Below are positions 51,832-62,290 of a DNA stretch of 64,000 bases, in pieces. Origin of the DNA: Lachnospiraceae bacterium (lineage in GTDB: Bacteria; Bacillota; Clostridia; Lachnospirales; Lachnospiraceae). The translations under genes and the position numbers were made by a program. The notes beneath the pieces are model-generated. The model was not told the origin of the DNA. It was given only the letters and a program-made list of their open reading frames with translations, and made no database searches. Location of the stretch: assembly GCA_029012365.1 (NCBI GenBank), contig JAQXLY010000044.1, forward strand, positions 62,001 through 126,000, in the 5' to 3' direction. Position 1 is the stretch's first letter; each line of letters opens with the position of its first letter.

Positions 51832-53763
51832 ATGCGGTTAGAAAAAAATGCAAAACGATTAGTGATATTCTTTTTTTATGATGAAGGGTATATAGTTGAT
51901 GACTATATAGGTGTCTTACTAGAAGGTTTGAGAAAATCAGTTAATGACTATTTTATTGTTACAAACGGATATTTACCGCGACCGGAGCATGATAAGTTTT
52001 TGAAGTTTACGGATCGAATTTTAATGCGCGAAAATGTAGGTTTTGATGTTTGGGCATATAAAGATGCATTAGAGTACATCGGATGGGATAAACTAATTCA
52101 GTACGATGAAGTTATTCTTATGAATTATACGATTTTTGGACCGCTTTATCCGTTTGAAGAAATGTTTGAGACGATGAATTCACGTGATTTGGATTTTTGG
52201 GGTATTACAAAACATCATAAGGTTGATTTTGATTGTTTTGGAACTTGCAAATATGGTTATATTCCTGAACATATACAATCTAGTTTTTTGGTGATTCGTA
52301 ACAGTTTATTGAGAAGTAGTGATTATCAAGATATGTGGAAGAATATGCCAATGATTCATTCTTATGGTGAATCTGTAGGGCTATATGAAGCAATTTTTAC
52401 AAAAGAATTTAATGAAAAAGGATACAAGAGTGACGTATATATTAATACGGATGATTTGGAAGGTTACACAAAATATCCTTTAATGATGATGGCATATGAG
52501 CTAATTAAGAATCGGCGATGTCCGATACTCAAGGTTAAGAATTTTTCGCAAAATTATTATGATATTCTTGGAGATACAGTTGGTAATGTTACACGTGATA
52601 CTTTGGAATATATAAAGAATTCTTTAACGTATGATTCTGAGTTGATATATCAGCATATCATTCGTACATCTAATCTATCAGATTTAAAGAATACACTGCA
52701 TCTTAATTATGTTTTGCCAAAAAGATATGCATATTCAGAACCAAAAGGGAAGAAAATTGCTATTATGATGCATCTCTATTATGCAGATTTAGTGGAGTAT
52801 TGCATTGAGTATGCAAAAAATGTTCCAGAAGGTACAGACCTAATTATTACAACGCCTAAGCAAGAGATTATTTCTAAAGTAAAGAAAATGAAACTTGGGA
52901 AGTATTTTAAAACTGTTAAAGTGATTAAAATTGAAAATGTGGGACGAGATGTTTCTGCATTGCTGGTTGGATGTCGTCCTTATATTTACAATTATGATTA
53001 TGTATGTTTTGTACATGATAAGAAGACAACACAGATAAAACCATATTGTAATGGAGAAGGTTTTGCTTATAAGTGTTGGGAAAACAATTTAGGTAGCAAA
53101 GAATATGTAAAGAATATCATTGCAACATTTGAAAGCGATTCACATTTAGGTTTACTTACACCTCCACCTCCAAATCATGGACAGTTTTATCAAATTATTG
53201 GTTCTGAGTGGGCAAGTAATTATACTAATACGATATCTTTAGCATATCAGTTGAAGTTAAATTGCAAGATAGATGGAAATAAGCCGCCAATCGCACCATT
53301 GGGAACGATGTTCTGGTTTAGACCGAAAGCATTAAAAACGTTGTTTGATTATGGATGGGAATATAAGGATTTCCCTAAAGAACCAAATTATTACGATGGA
53401 ACATTGCTTCACGCCATTGAACGAATTTATGGTTTTGTACCGCAGCACGAAGGATATTATGTGGGGTGGGTTATGACAGATGATTATGCATCATTGGAAC
53501 AGACTAATCTACATTTTATGTTGCGAGAGATTAATTTAAAACTTTTTAAGAAGTATTATACAACAAATCTATTAGATATGACGCAAAAAATAGACAATAA
53601 TATGCAGATGGTTTGGGAAGATAACATTACATTTATGAAGCGAATTAAGTTGTTTGCTAAAAAGGTGTTACCATTTCCTGTATATGAAGCTATGAGAAAA
53701 CAATATGCGAAATATCTGTTTTGGAAAGAAAAGAGGATTATGAAAAGAAGAGGTACAGCATAA
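51832..53763 (+). CDS. rhamnan synthesis F family protein (RgpF-like)
   Basis: KRLVIFFFYDEGYIVDDYIGVLLEGLRKSVNDYFIVTNG; MRENVGFDVWAYKDAL; VENVGRDVSALL..YDYVCFVHDKKT. Confidence 0.93.
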   Translation: MRLEKNAKRLVIFFFYDEGYIVDDYIGVLLEGLRKSVNDYFIVTNGYLPRPEHDKFLKFTDRILMRENVGFDVWAYKDALEYIGWDKLIQYDEVILMNYTIFGPLYPFEEMFETMNSRDLDFWGITKHHKVDFDCFGTCKYGYIPEHIQSSFLVIRNSLLRSSDYQDMWKNMPMIHSYGESVGLYEAIFTKEFNEKGYKSDVYINTDDLEGYTKYPLMMMAYELIKNRRCPILKVKNFSQNYYDILGDTVGNVTRDTLEYIKNSLTYDSELIYQHIIRTSNLSDLKNTLHLNYVLPKRYAYSEPKGKKIAIMMHLYYADLVEYCIEYAKNVPEGTDLIITTPKQEIISKVKKMKLGKYFKTVKVIKIENVGRDVSALLVGCRPYIYNYDYVCFVHDKKTTQIKPYCNGEGFAYKCWENNLGSKEYVKNIIATFESDSHLGLLTPPPPNHGQFYQIIGSEWASNYTNTISLAYQLKLNCKIDGNKPPIAPLGTMFWFRPKALKTLFDYGWEYKDFPKEPNYYDGTLLHAIERIYGFVPQHEGYYVGWVMTDDYASLEQTNLHFMLREINLKLFKKYYTTNLLDMTQKIDNNMQMVWEDNITFMKRIKLFAKKVLPFPVYEAMRKQYAKYLFWKEKRIMKRRGTA

Positions 53764-53892
53764 AAAATGCTGCTTAGAGTGTGGATATGTTTTAACTAAG
53801 CGTGTTTTAATGTTTTGTTGATTACCTATTTTTTGTTTAGATATTGTGTATGTTTCTTAAATAAGAGATATTAAAAGGGGGAAAAAAGCAGG

Positions 53893-55389
53893 ATGATATA
53901 TAGAAAAATAAGAAATATTTGTTTTATACTTTTATTCATAGGAGGAATACTCTGGATTTTTATAACCAATTCAAATGCTTTTATAAAACTTTTTAATGAA
54001 AATTATCAGTATGTAACATTTGATAATTTTGAGAATATTAATTCAAGTATGGATGCAAAGTTGCAGGACGCTTTGGATAATAAAGTAAAAAGGAGTATGC
54101 AGGATATTTTAGGATTAACATATAAATTACTAAAAGTGGATGTTATAGGAGAATTTGAATATTACTACTGCGATAATCGCTTGTTCTCGTTAGATAAAAA
54201 TATGTCGAATGTACCTGAGTATATAAGTGAGTTGAAAGAGTTAGAAAAAGAAGTAGAGGTATATGGAACAAAATTGATATATGTTCAAGTTCCGGACTAC
54301 TGTTCAGAAGGATTGGATTATGAGATGGATGAATATGTGAGACAAAGTATAGACACAAATGCTGAAATAGATCAAATAATAGAATCTCTGGATGATAATT
54401 TATGGAATTGTTTTGATATGAGAGATTATATATCTAATGAAAACCAGGATTCTATTACTTCGGATTTCCGTTTTAGAACAGATGGGCATATGACTACAGA
54501 AACAGAATGGTGGCTTCTTTCTCATATTGTGGATATGTTGGAGATTGAAAATAAAGAAAAATTAGATTGGAATTGCTATGAAATAGTTACTAATGATTTT
54601 TTGGGGAACTTTGGACGATCGGTGGGAAAGTATATGCTCGGGCTTGATAAATTTGTAAGGCTTTACCCAAAGTATGAGACAAATTTTTGTGAAACGAACC
54701 TTTCCACAGGTCAAAGGAAAATCGGAACATTTGAAGAAACTGTAATGAATGGATATCCTAAGACGGGAGATGCTTATACTTATTGGGTAACTGATTACTT
54801 TAGTTATGGACAGGCAGGAATTACATATGATAATCTTTTGAATGAAGAAGGTCTAAATATCTTGTTTATCTGTGATAGTATCGGATATCGTACAGCATCG
54901 TATTTATCACTTTTTGTGGATAGTATTACGATATTAGATCCTAGATTCGGTGGTAAAACAGAGATGGTTTGGATGCCGTATTATGATTATGTTATTGTTA
55001 TGACTCAAAGAGGATTTTGGGACTGTGATTTTTCCAGAAATTTATTAGTAGATGCAGATGCAAAAATACTGGATAGCTATATGGAGGAAAATCAGCTATG
55101 CGTTAAGGTTAAAAATACCGGAAACGGTATATGGAATTCTAGGATAGGAGTCGGATTATCGCTATGGGCGGACGGAAAAGATACTGGTACTCGTATGTAC
55201 ATTGAAAATGGTATCGAAATAAAGCCACAGGAAGAATATATTTTTAGGCTTGATATTTCAAAATTAAGCTTTTCTGCCCAAATAACTTATGATTTGCAAA
55301 TGCTACAAGAGGCATATCAATATTTTGGTGAAAGAAAAGGAATAAATGATATAATTTTTCCTAGAGGTATAGAGGAGGAAATTAACTAA
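53893..55389 (+). CDS. membrane-anchored AlgX/AlgJ/DHHW-like SGNH acyltransferase-associated protein
   Basis: N-terminal TM; FRTDGHMTTETEWW (DxH) and LFICDSIGYRTASY (SGNH-like Ser) motifs; followed directly by MBOAT gene. Confidence 0.7.
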   Translation: MIYRKIRNICFILLFIGGILWIFITNSNAFIKLFNENYQYVTFDNFENINSSMDAKLQDALDNKVKRSMQDILGLTYKLLKVDVIGEFEYYYCDNRLFSLDKNMSNVPEYISELKELEKEVEVYGTKLIYVQVPDYCSEGLDYEMDEYVRQSIDTNAEIDQIIESLDDNLWNCFDMRDYISNENQDSITSDFRFRTDGHMTTETEWWLLSHIVDMLEIENKEKLDWNCYEIVTNDFLGNFGRSVGKYMLGLDKFVRLYPKYETNFCETNLSTGQRKIGTFEETVMNGYPKTGDAYTYWVTDYFSYGQAGITYDNLLNEEGLNILFICDSIGYRTASYLSLFVDSITILDPRFGGKTEMVWMPYYDYVIVMTQRGFWDCDFSRNLLVDADAKILDSYMEENQLCVKVKNTGNGIWNSRIGVGLSLWADGKDTGTRMYIENGIEIKPQEEYIFRLDISKLSFSAQITYDLQMLQEAYQYFGERKGINDIIFPRGIEEEIN

Positions 55390-56849
55390 TGGTTTTTTCA
55401 TCAACAATTTTTCTGTTCGCCTTTCTACCAATTTGCTTACTTGGGTACTATTTGTTGGACAGAAAGTTTAAGAATTTTTTTCTGCTTTTGATGTCGCTTT
55501 TATTTTATGCGTGGGGTGAACCCAAGTTTGTTCTTCTGCTGCTGATATCGATTTGCGTAAATTATGTGGTTGCCAGAGTAATTGATGCAAGACGAGATAG
55601 CAGGTTTTGTACCAATGCAGCGATGACAGTGATGCTGCTGTGGAACTTTGGCTTGTTTTTTGTATTCAAGTATTTGATGTTTACGATGAATAACTTAAAT
55701 GCATTGTTTCATACAAACTGGAATGTTCCCAATATTGCATTGCCAATTGGTATTTCCTTTTTTACGTTCCAAGCAGTTTCCTATGTAATGGATGTAAAGC
55801 GGAAAAACTGTGAGGTTCAGAAAAATATATTTGATTTAGCTTTGTACATTGCATTTTTTCCGCAGCTAGTTGCAGGTCCTATTGTAAGATACAGTACAAT
55901 CGAGAAGCAATTAAGAGAGCGAAAAGAAACATTGGATTTATTTTACTCCGGAACAAAGCGTTTCATTGTCGGTTTCGCTAAAAAAATTATTATGGCAAAT
56001 TTTTTTGGTATTATTACGGATGCAGCTTTCGGGGTAGAAAACGGAGAATTGACTTTTGCTATGGCATGGCTTGGAGGCTTAGGTTACAGTTTACAGCTTT
56101 ACTATGATTTCTCGGGGTATAGTGATATGGCAATTGGGCTTGGAAGAATGTTCGGATTTGAATTTGAAGAGAACTTCAATTATCCATACATAGCAAAAAG
56201 CATCCGAGAATATTGGAGAAGATGGCATATTTCGCTCGGAGCATGGTTTAGGGAGTATCTGTTTTATCCGGTTACAACCTCTAAGTGGATGGCCAAATTA
56301 AATAAGAGGATTAAAAATAAATTTGGTTTTAAGGTATGCCGAAAGGTTTCGGTTGCTATCCCATTATTTATAACCTGGATGGCAACAGGAATATGGCATG
56401 GCGCTACATGGAATTATGTAATTTGGGGATTCTATTTTAGCTTTTTAATTATTCTTGAAAATTTAGGATTTGATAAAGAACTAGGGAAAATTCCTAAAAT
56501 ATTTCAACACCTGTATGTGACAATTATCATGTTGATTGCACGTATTATTGTCAGGACAAGCAGTGTTTCAGAGTTTGCTTCTTATATGAAGGCGATGCTT
56601 GGTTTCGGAAATGGTTTTACGAATACTTATACGAATTATATATGGTCTTCTTATTTGTTTGTAATTGTAGTAGGAGTTGTATTCTGCATTCCGGTTGCCG
56701 GATGGTTGCGTAAGAAGGCAGAGACCTATGTAATTACAAACAGAATGTTGTTTATATTGGAACCTGTCGGTTATTTGGCTCTCTTTATTGTAGCAGTTTC
56801 TTTCATGGTGAACAGTTCTTATAACCCTTTTATCTATTTTAATTTCTGA
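55389..56849 (+). CDS. MBOAT family O-acyltransferase (AlgI/DltB-like)
   Basis: LPIGISFFTFQAVSYVMDVKR; DFSGYSDMAIGLGRMFGFEFEENFNYPY; REYWRRWHISLGAWFREYLFYP; TGIWHGATWNYVIWG. Confidence 0.96.
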   Translation: MVFSSTIFLFAFLPICLLGYYLLDRKFKNFFLLLMSLLFYAWGEPKFVLLLLISICVNYVVARVIDARRDSRFCTNAAMTVMLLWNFGLFFVFKYLMFTMNNLNALFHTNWNVPNIALPIGISFFTFQAVSYVMDVKRKNCEVQKNIFDLALYIAFFPQLVAGPIVRYSTIEKQLRERKETLDLFYSGTKRFIVGFAKKIIMANFFGIITDAAFGVENGELTFAMAWLGGLGYSLQLYYDFSGYSDMAIGLGRMFGFEFEENFNYPYIAKSIREYWRRWHISLGAWFREYLFYPVTTSKWMAKLNKRIKNKFGFKVCRKVSVAIPLFITWMATGIWHGATWNYVIWGFYFSFLIILENLGFDKELGKIPKIFQHLYVTIIMLIARIIVRTSSVSEFASYMKAMLGFGNGFTNTYTNYIWSSYLFVIVVGVVFCIPVAGWLRKKAETYVITNRMLFILEPVGYLALFIVAVSFMVNSSYNPFIYFNF

Positions 56850-56909
56850 CAGGGTAAAGAGTACGGAAGCTGAAAAATATTAAATTAATGAGGAAGAAAG
56901 GAAATTATT

Positions 56910-57137
56910 ATGGAAAAGAAAGTTTTAGAACTATTAAGTGATGCATTTCCAACAATTGATTTCACAGCATCGGAGGAACTGGTAGATGACGGGATTTTAG
57001 ATTCCCTTACCTTAGTAGAAATTATTTCGTGCCTGTCAATGGAATTTGAAATTATGATTCCTTACGAAGAAATTATCCCGGATAATTTCAACTCAGTAGT
57101 AGCTATTGCAAGGATGATAGAAAAGCTAAAAAAATAG
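56910..57137 (+). CDS. acyl carrier protein
   Basis: 75 aa, ELVDDGILDSLTLVEIISCLSMEFEI phosphopantetheine-site motif (DSL). Confidence 0.92.
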   Translation: MEKKVLELLSDAFPTIDFTASEELVDDGILDSLTLVEIISCLSMEFEIMIPYEEIIPDNFNSVVAIARMIEKLKK

Positions 57138-57165
57138 TTGGACTGGGAATGGAGGAAGTTAGGAT

Positions 57166-59199
57166 ATGTACTCAACGTTGGTAGAGGCAGTGTTGGCACA
57201 TGCTAAAGAAAATGGAAATCAGCCTGCAGTCTATTTTAAAGAGGAATGCCTGTCATATGAAGAACTTGCAGATGCTTTAATGCAAGGTGCTGTAGCGTTG
57301 AAAGAATTGGGGATAAAAGAAGGGGATAGAGTATTGGTTATGGCGACTTCTAAACCGGAATTTATTGTGGCGCTGTTGGCAATACAGGCAGTTCATGCGG
57401 TTGCAGTTCCCTTAAATAAGTCCGCAAAGCCGGAAAGTATACAAGAATTATATGAGTTTTCGGAAGCTTCATTGTGCTTGCTTGATAGTAGAAAATTACC
57501 GGATACAATGAATGTTTTTTCTCTGAAATTGTTTTATAAAGAGGCAATAGAGAAGAAAAAGGATGTGCGTTTTGAATACAAGCTTCCTAATATGACGAGT
57601 CTTGCAGAGATATTGTTTACAACAGGAACAACCGGAAAACCCAAAGGGGTTATGCAAAGTTACCAGAAGATTCTTGCGAATATCAACAATACATGGCACG
57701 GAATCGGAATGCAGGAAAATGATGTGATATTACACCCGCTTCCGTTAAATCATTCTTTTGGCATGAGGGTACTTCGGACTATTCTTTACATTGGAGCAAG
57801 TATTGTTTTGCAGAATGGTTTTGCTTTTGCAAGGGAAACGGAGAACAATTTGAAACGTTTTCAGTGCAGCGGTTTTGTTTGTGTAGCGGCAGCAATGGAA
57901 GTCATTTATAGACAGGCACAGGATAAGCTTCCTGAAATTTTTGGAGGATTAAGATATATAGAGTTCAGTGCAGGTGCAGTAAGCGTGGATATGCGGAAAA
58001 AACTGAGAAAACTATTGCCTGATGTAGAACTTCATAATACGTGGGGGTCTACAGAAACAGGAGGTGCTTTATTCTTATGTTGGTCGGGAAAAGAAGACAA
58101 GATAGCATCTGCAGGTCATGGGATTGGAGACATTTGCGTAAAAATTGTGGGTGAAGACAATGAAGAAATTGTTTCTTCAAGAGAACACACAGGCAGATTG
58201 GCAATTTCGGGTTCCATGTTAATGGATGGATATTATAAAGCGGAAGATTTAACAAGGAGAAGTCTGCAGGATGGATGGCTAATTACAAATGATGTTGCTT
58301 ATCTGGATGATGACGGCTATGTTTATCTTTTAGGCAGGGCGGATGATATTATTAATGTTGGTGGTAAGAAAGCTTCCCCGGTAAGAATTGAAAGTGTAGC
58401 GCAGGAATATGAAGGAATCAGGGAGTGTGCCTGCATCGGAATAGAAGACCCAGATAGAATTACAGGGGAGGTTCCGCTTTTGTATGTTGTCCCTGAAAAT
58501 GGTAGTGCATGGAATGGAAAAGATTTTATTCTGTTTTTAGATAAGCAGTTAGAAGAGTATGAGCTTCCGAAAAAGGTGTTGTTTATTGATGAAATACCAA
58601 AGAATTATGTCGGTAAAACGGATAGAAAGGCTTTACGTGCTAAGTACGAGGAAGAAGGAGAGGAATCCTTAATCAATCCTGTGATTTCGACGATTCTTTC
58701 CAGACGCAGTATCAGAAAGTTTACCAGTCAGGAAATTGAGAAGAAAGTTCTGGATTTGATTCTCACAGCGGCAATTCATGCACCTAGTGGACATAATTTG
58801 CAGACTTGGCAGTTTAGCATCCTTCAAAAGCAGGAAGAAATAGAGAAACTGAAGACTGTTACAAAAGAAGTTACGGTCAAGAAAAAGAAAATACTGTATG
58901 GCTGGGAAAATCCGAAGGTTTTAATTTTGATATCGAATGATAGACGAAATCCGTATGGTATTCAGGATTGCTCTTGTGCGGCGCAGAATATCTTTTTAGC
59001 GGCAGAATCTTTCGGAATCGGAAGCGTCTGGCTGAATCCGTTGATGACGATTTGTGATGAACCGGAAATCAGAAGCTTATTGGATTCTTATGGCATACCA
59101 AAGGAGCATATAGTGTGGGCTGCAGTTGCCCTTGGTTATCCTCAGGAAAAAGGAACAAAATTGGCAAAGAAGAACGATGTAATTCATTATGTAGAATAA
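57166..59199 (+). CDS. AMP-binding acyl-activating enzyme fused to C-terminal nitroreductase domain
   Basis: TTGTTGKPKGVMQSYQKI, NTWGSTETGGALF, GRADDIINVGGKKASPVRIE, KNYVGKTDRKAL; from ~58681 STILSRRSIRKFTSQEIEKKVLDLILTAAIHAPSGHNLQTWQF...DCSCAAQNIFLAAESFGIGSVWL is nitroreductase-like. Confidence 0.93.
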   Translation: MYSTLVEAVLAHAKENGNQPAVYFKEECLSYEELADALMQGAVALKELGIKEGDRVLVMATSKPEFIVALLAIQAVHAVAVPLNKSAKPESIQELYEFSEASLCLLDSRKLPDTMNVFSLKLFYKEAIEKKKDVRFEYKLPNMTSLAEILFTTGTTGKPKGVMQSYQKILANINNTWHGIGMQENDVILHPLPLNHSFGMRVLRTILYIGASIVLQNGFAFARETENNLKRFQCSGFVCVAAAMEVIYRQAQDKLPEIFGGLRYIEFSAGAVSVDMRKKLRKLLPDVELHNTWGSTETGGALFLCWSGKEDKIASAGHGIGDICVKIVGEDNEEIVSSREHTGRLAISGSMLMDGYYKAEDLTRRSLQDGWLITNDVAYLDDDGYVYLLGRADDIINVGGKKASPVRIESVAQEYEGIRECACIGIEDPDRITGEVPLLYVVPENGSAWNGKDFILFLDKQLEEYELPKKVLFIDEIPKNYVGKTDRKALRAKYEEEGEESLINPVISTILSRRSIRKFTSQEIEKKVLDLILTAAIHAPSGHNLQTWQFSILQKQEEIEKLKTVTKEVTVKKKKILYGWENPKVLILISNDRRNPYGIQDCSCAAQNIFLAAESFGIGSVWLNPLMTICDEPEIRSLLDSYGIPKEHIVWAAVALGYPQEKGTKLAKKNDVIHYVE

Positions 59200-59245
59200 A
59201 ATACCCTGCCAAGGAAACTACCTAATTCCTTGGCGGAGTTAACTG

Positions 59246-60204
59246 TTATTTTTGTTTTGCTTCAAGATCTGCAATTTTGGCAAGGGCAGCAGCTAATTGG
59301 GCATCCTTTTGTTGTAATTCATTGGTTGTCTGTTGGAGCTTATTGGTTGTCTGCTTCAGTGCATCATTTGTCTGTTTCAGTGCATCATTTGATTGCTTTA
59401 GTGCATCATTTGCTTGTTGCAGCTCCATCTGATGTAGTAACTCGATGGTTCGCTGTGTTTTTCACCTTCTTCGCGTGCTTCACACATTTGACGTACACGC
59501 TCGTCTTCTGTAACACGATAGATGGTTTTTGCGGCGTTAAAAATATAAGGTTTTTTTTCTGCTAACATTTGAATCTCCTCCCATGTATCGGCTTTAAAAA
59601 ATTGAGCCCAGAGGTCAAGTTGCCAGAAGCGGTCTTCCTCTGTAGCAAGTTCTGTATGTCCTAATTGTAACACAGACAGACGGAAGTTATCACTGTATTT
59701 TTGATGAGTGATGTCATTAGACAGATGATAGGTAGAAAAAAACTCAGGATGCTCCGGAAAAAGTTCAAAATCCAGAATACCGACGTGAACAGCAGGCTTG
59801 GTATTGAGATAGTCGTTGCCTTTGTTCAGATTGTCAAAGGAGCGGCAAAGGTAACCAAGAGAACGCTCCTTCCAAAAGCTCAGCTTTTCAACCTGCATTT
59901 CCAGATTGATGACAGTCTGATTGTTCAGCAGAAGTCGTAAATCCAGAACAAAATTCTTGGCATAGATGCTGCTACCGAACCGAATCGGATTTGTTACTTC
60001 GACGGAAGTAATCTCTTCCGGGATAAGGTGAAGCAGAGAGCAGAGAAATGCTTTTAATGCCTCAGGATTTGCCTCAAATACGATGTGAAACAGTGCATCA
60101 TTGGTCATGGTATAGCGCAAAGGACCGGAGAGTGTGTTAAATTCCTTAGGGAGCGGTGTAAGTTGCAGTTCAGCCAGGGTTGGCATTTCATTTGTATTTT
60201 TCAT
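59246..60204 (-). pseudogene. Rpn family PD-(D/E)XK nuclease/transposase-like gene with frameshift before coiled-coil tail
   Basis: PLRYTMTNDALFHIVFEANPEALKAFLCSLLHL...NFVLDLRLLLNNQTVINLEMQV; main frame 59398-60204, tail MELQQANDALKQSNDALKQT in adjacent frame (59246-59428). Confidence 0.75.
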
Positions 60205-60446
60205 ATGCTTATGTCCTTTCTAAAATGGGGAATCAATACTTTGATGTTATGTGGAAAATAACAGAAGAATTGAAGTAATAAAAAACAAAACGTTTTGTAG
60301 TAATAATAAAGCGCTGAAATATCAAAAATACAAGATGGAAAACTGCAAGAAAAATGCTGTGAAAAATTGTGCAAACAGTACAAAGAAGAAAACAGAAAAA
60401 AATGCGCATCCGCCCGCTAAAATGGCGGAAGGAAAGGAGATTTATC

Positions 60447-61472
60447 ATGAAAATATTAGTAACAGGCGGTGCCGGATTTATCGGCAGCAATTTTGTTCAC
60501 CACATGGTGAAAAAGTATCCGGAGTATGAAATTGTAAATCTGGATTTATTGACGTATGCAGGTAATTTGGAATCCTTACGTGATATCGAAAATGAGCCAA
60601 ATTATAAGTTTGTACGCGGAGACATTGCAGACAGACCGTTTATCATGCAGCTGTTTGAGAAGGAGAGGTTTGATATTGTAGTAAATTTTGCGGCAGAAAG
60701 TCATGTTGACCGTTCCATTACCGATCCGGGTATTTTCGTTCAGACAAATGTAATGGGAACCCAGGTGCTTTTGGATGCGTCAAAGGCATACGGTGTGAAG
60801 CGCTATCATCAGGTTTCCACGGACGAGGTATACGGAGATTTACCGCTTGACCGTCCGGATTTATTCTTTACGGAAACAACGCCGTTACATACGTCAAGCC
60901 CGTATTCTTCCAGTAAGGCTAGTGCGGATTTGTTTGTTCTGGCATATTACAGAACATTTGGTCTTCCGGTAACGATTTCCCGCTGCTCGAATAACTACGG
61001 TCCGTATCATTTTCCGGAGAAGCTGATTCCGCTTATGATTATCCGCGCGCTGGATGATGAAAAGCTTCCGGTATACGGCAAGGGTGAAAATGTGCGCGAC
61101 TGGCTGCATGTAGAGGATCATTGTGCTGCGATTGATCTGATTATCCATAACGGCAGAGTCGGTGAGGTATATAACGTCGGCGGGCATAATGAAAGAACAA
61201 ATTTAGAAGTAGTAAAGACGATTCTAAAGGCACTTGATAAGCCGGAGAGTCTGATAAATTATGTGACAGACCGTCCGGGACATGACCTGCGCTATGCAAT
61301 CGACCCGACAAAGCTTGAAACGGAGCTTGGCTGGAAGCCGCAGTACAATTTTGATACCGGAATTGCACAGACGATTGAATGGTATCTGACTCATAAGGAG
61401 TGGTGGCAGCGTATTGTGAGCGGAGAGTATTCGAACTACTTTGAAGCAATGTATGGTGAGCGTTTAAAGTAA
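60447..61472 (+). CDS. rfbB: dTDP-glucose 4,6-dehydratase
   Basis: MKILVTGGAGFIGSNFVHHMVKKYPEYEIVNLDLLTYAGN; YHQVSTDEVYGDL; YSSSKASADLFVLAYYRTFGLP; ATG at 60447. Confidence 0.98.
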   Translation: MKILVTGGAGFIGSNFVHHMVKKYPEYEIVNLDLLTYAGNLESLRDIENEPNYKFVRGDIADRPFIMQLFEKERFDIVVNFAAESHVDRSITDPGIFVQTNVMGTQVLLDASKAYGVKRYHQVSTDEVYGDLPLDRPDLFFTETTPLHTSSPYSSSKASADLFVLAYYRTFGLPVTISRCSNNYGPYHFPEKLIPLMIIRALDDEKLPVYGKGENVRDWLHVEDHCAAIDLIIHNGRVGEVYNVGGHNERTNLEVVKTILKALDKPESLINYVTDRPGHDLRYAIDPTKLETELGWKPQYNFDTGIAQTIEWYLTHKEWWQRIVSGEYSNYFEAMYGERLK

Positions 61473-61553
61473 TAATATTGCAGTGAAGAGACTTTTTCGA
61501 CAGAATCATGCTTAGAAGCAGAAAATAGTGACAGAGAAAGGTTGAAATCAGAT

Positions 61554-62132
61554 ATGGGAAAGATTAAGGTAACAGAAAACTGTAACGGGATTGCCGGGCT
61601 CAAGGTGATTGAGCCGGCGGTGTTCGGAGATGCCCGCGGATATTTTATGGAAACCTATAATTATAACGATTTTGCAGAAGCAGGAATTGATTGCCAGTTT
61701 GTTCAGGATAATCAGTCGGCATCGAAAAAGGGAGTGCTTCGCGGACTTCATTTTCAGATTAACTTTCCGCAGGATAAGCTTGTCCGTGTTGTAAACGGTG
61801 AGGTGTTTGATGTTGCGGTCGATCTTCGAGAAGGCTCGAAAACCTTTGGAAAATGGTTTGGTGTTGTACTTTCAGCGGAAAACAAAAAGCAGTTCTTTAT
61901 TCCAAAGAATTTTGCACACGGCTTTATCGTTCTTTCTGACTATGCGGAGTTTTGTTATAAGGTGACGGACTTCTACCATCCGAATGATGAGGGGGGAATT
62001 CTCTGGAAGGATGAGACAATCGGAATCAAGTGGCCGATGCCGGAGGGAATGACGGAAAACGACCTGACGTTATCGGAAAAGGATACGAAATGGGGTGGTT
62101 TGGAGGAGTATTTAAAAAATAGAAATTTGTAA
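61554..62132 (+). CDS. rfbC: dTDP-4-dehydrorhamnose 3,5-epimerase
   Basis: GDARGYFMETYNYNDFAEAGIDCQFVQDNQSASKKGVLRGLHFQ; FIPKNFAHGFIVLSDYAEFCYKVTDFY. Confidence 0.97.
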   Translation: MGKIKVTENCNGIAGLKVIEPAVFGDARGYFMETYNYNDFAEAGIDCQFVQDNQSASKKGVLRGLHFQINFPQDKLVRVVNGEVFDVAVDLREGSKTFGKWFGVVLSAENKKQFFIPKNFAHGFIVLSDYAEFCYKVTDFYHPNDEGGILWKDETIGIKWPMPEGMTENDLTLSEKDTKWGGLEEYLKNRNL

Positions 62133-62207
62133 ATCATATCACTATCAGATAAATTATGCTTAATGTTTACGGCAAAACTACTTGACATTCACGGTAAATT
62201 TAGGCTC

Positions 62208-62237
62208 TTGTTTTTTCTGTATACACAGTGCTATAAT
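62208..62237 (+). promoter_or_regulatory. candidate promoter upstream of the sugar epimerase/dehydratase gene
   Basis: TTGTTT, 18-nt spacer, TATAAT. Confidence 0.45.
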
Positions 62238-62290
62238 GATTAAGTGTTGAATGTTAAAATGCATATTAGGAAGAAATAGAGGAACAAGCG

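Noticed and set aside
59230-59565. Plus-strand 111-aa ORF rich in VHHL repeats
   Set aside because: Antisense to the heptad-repeat tail of the Rpn gene.
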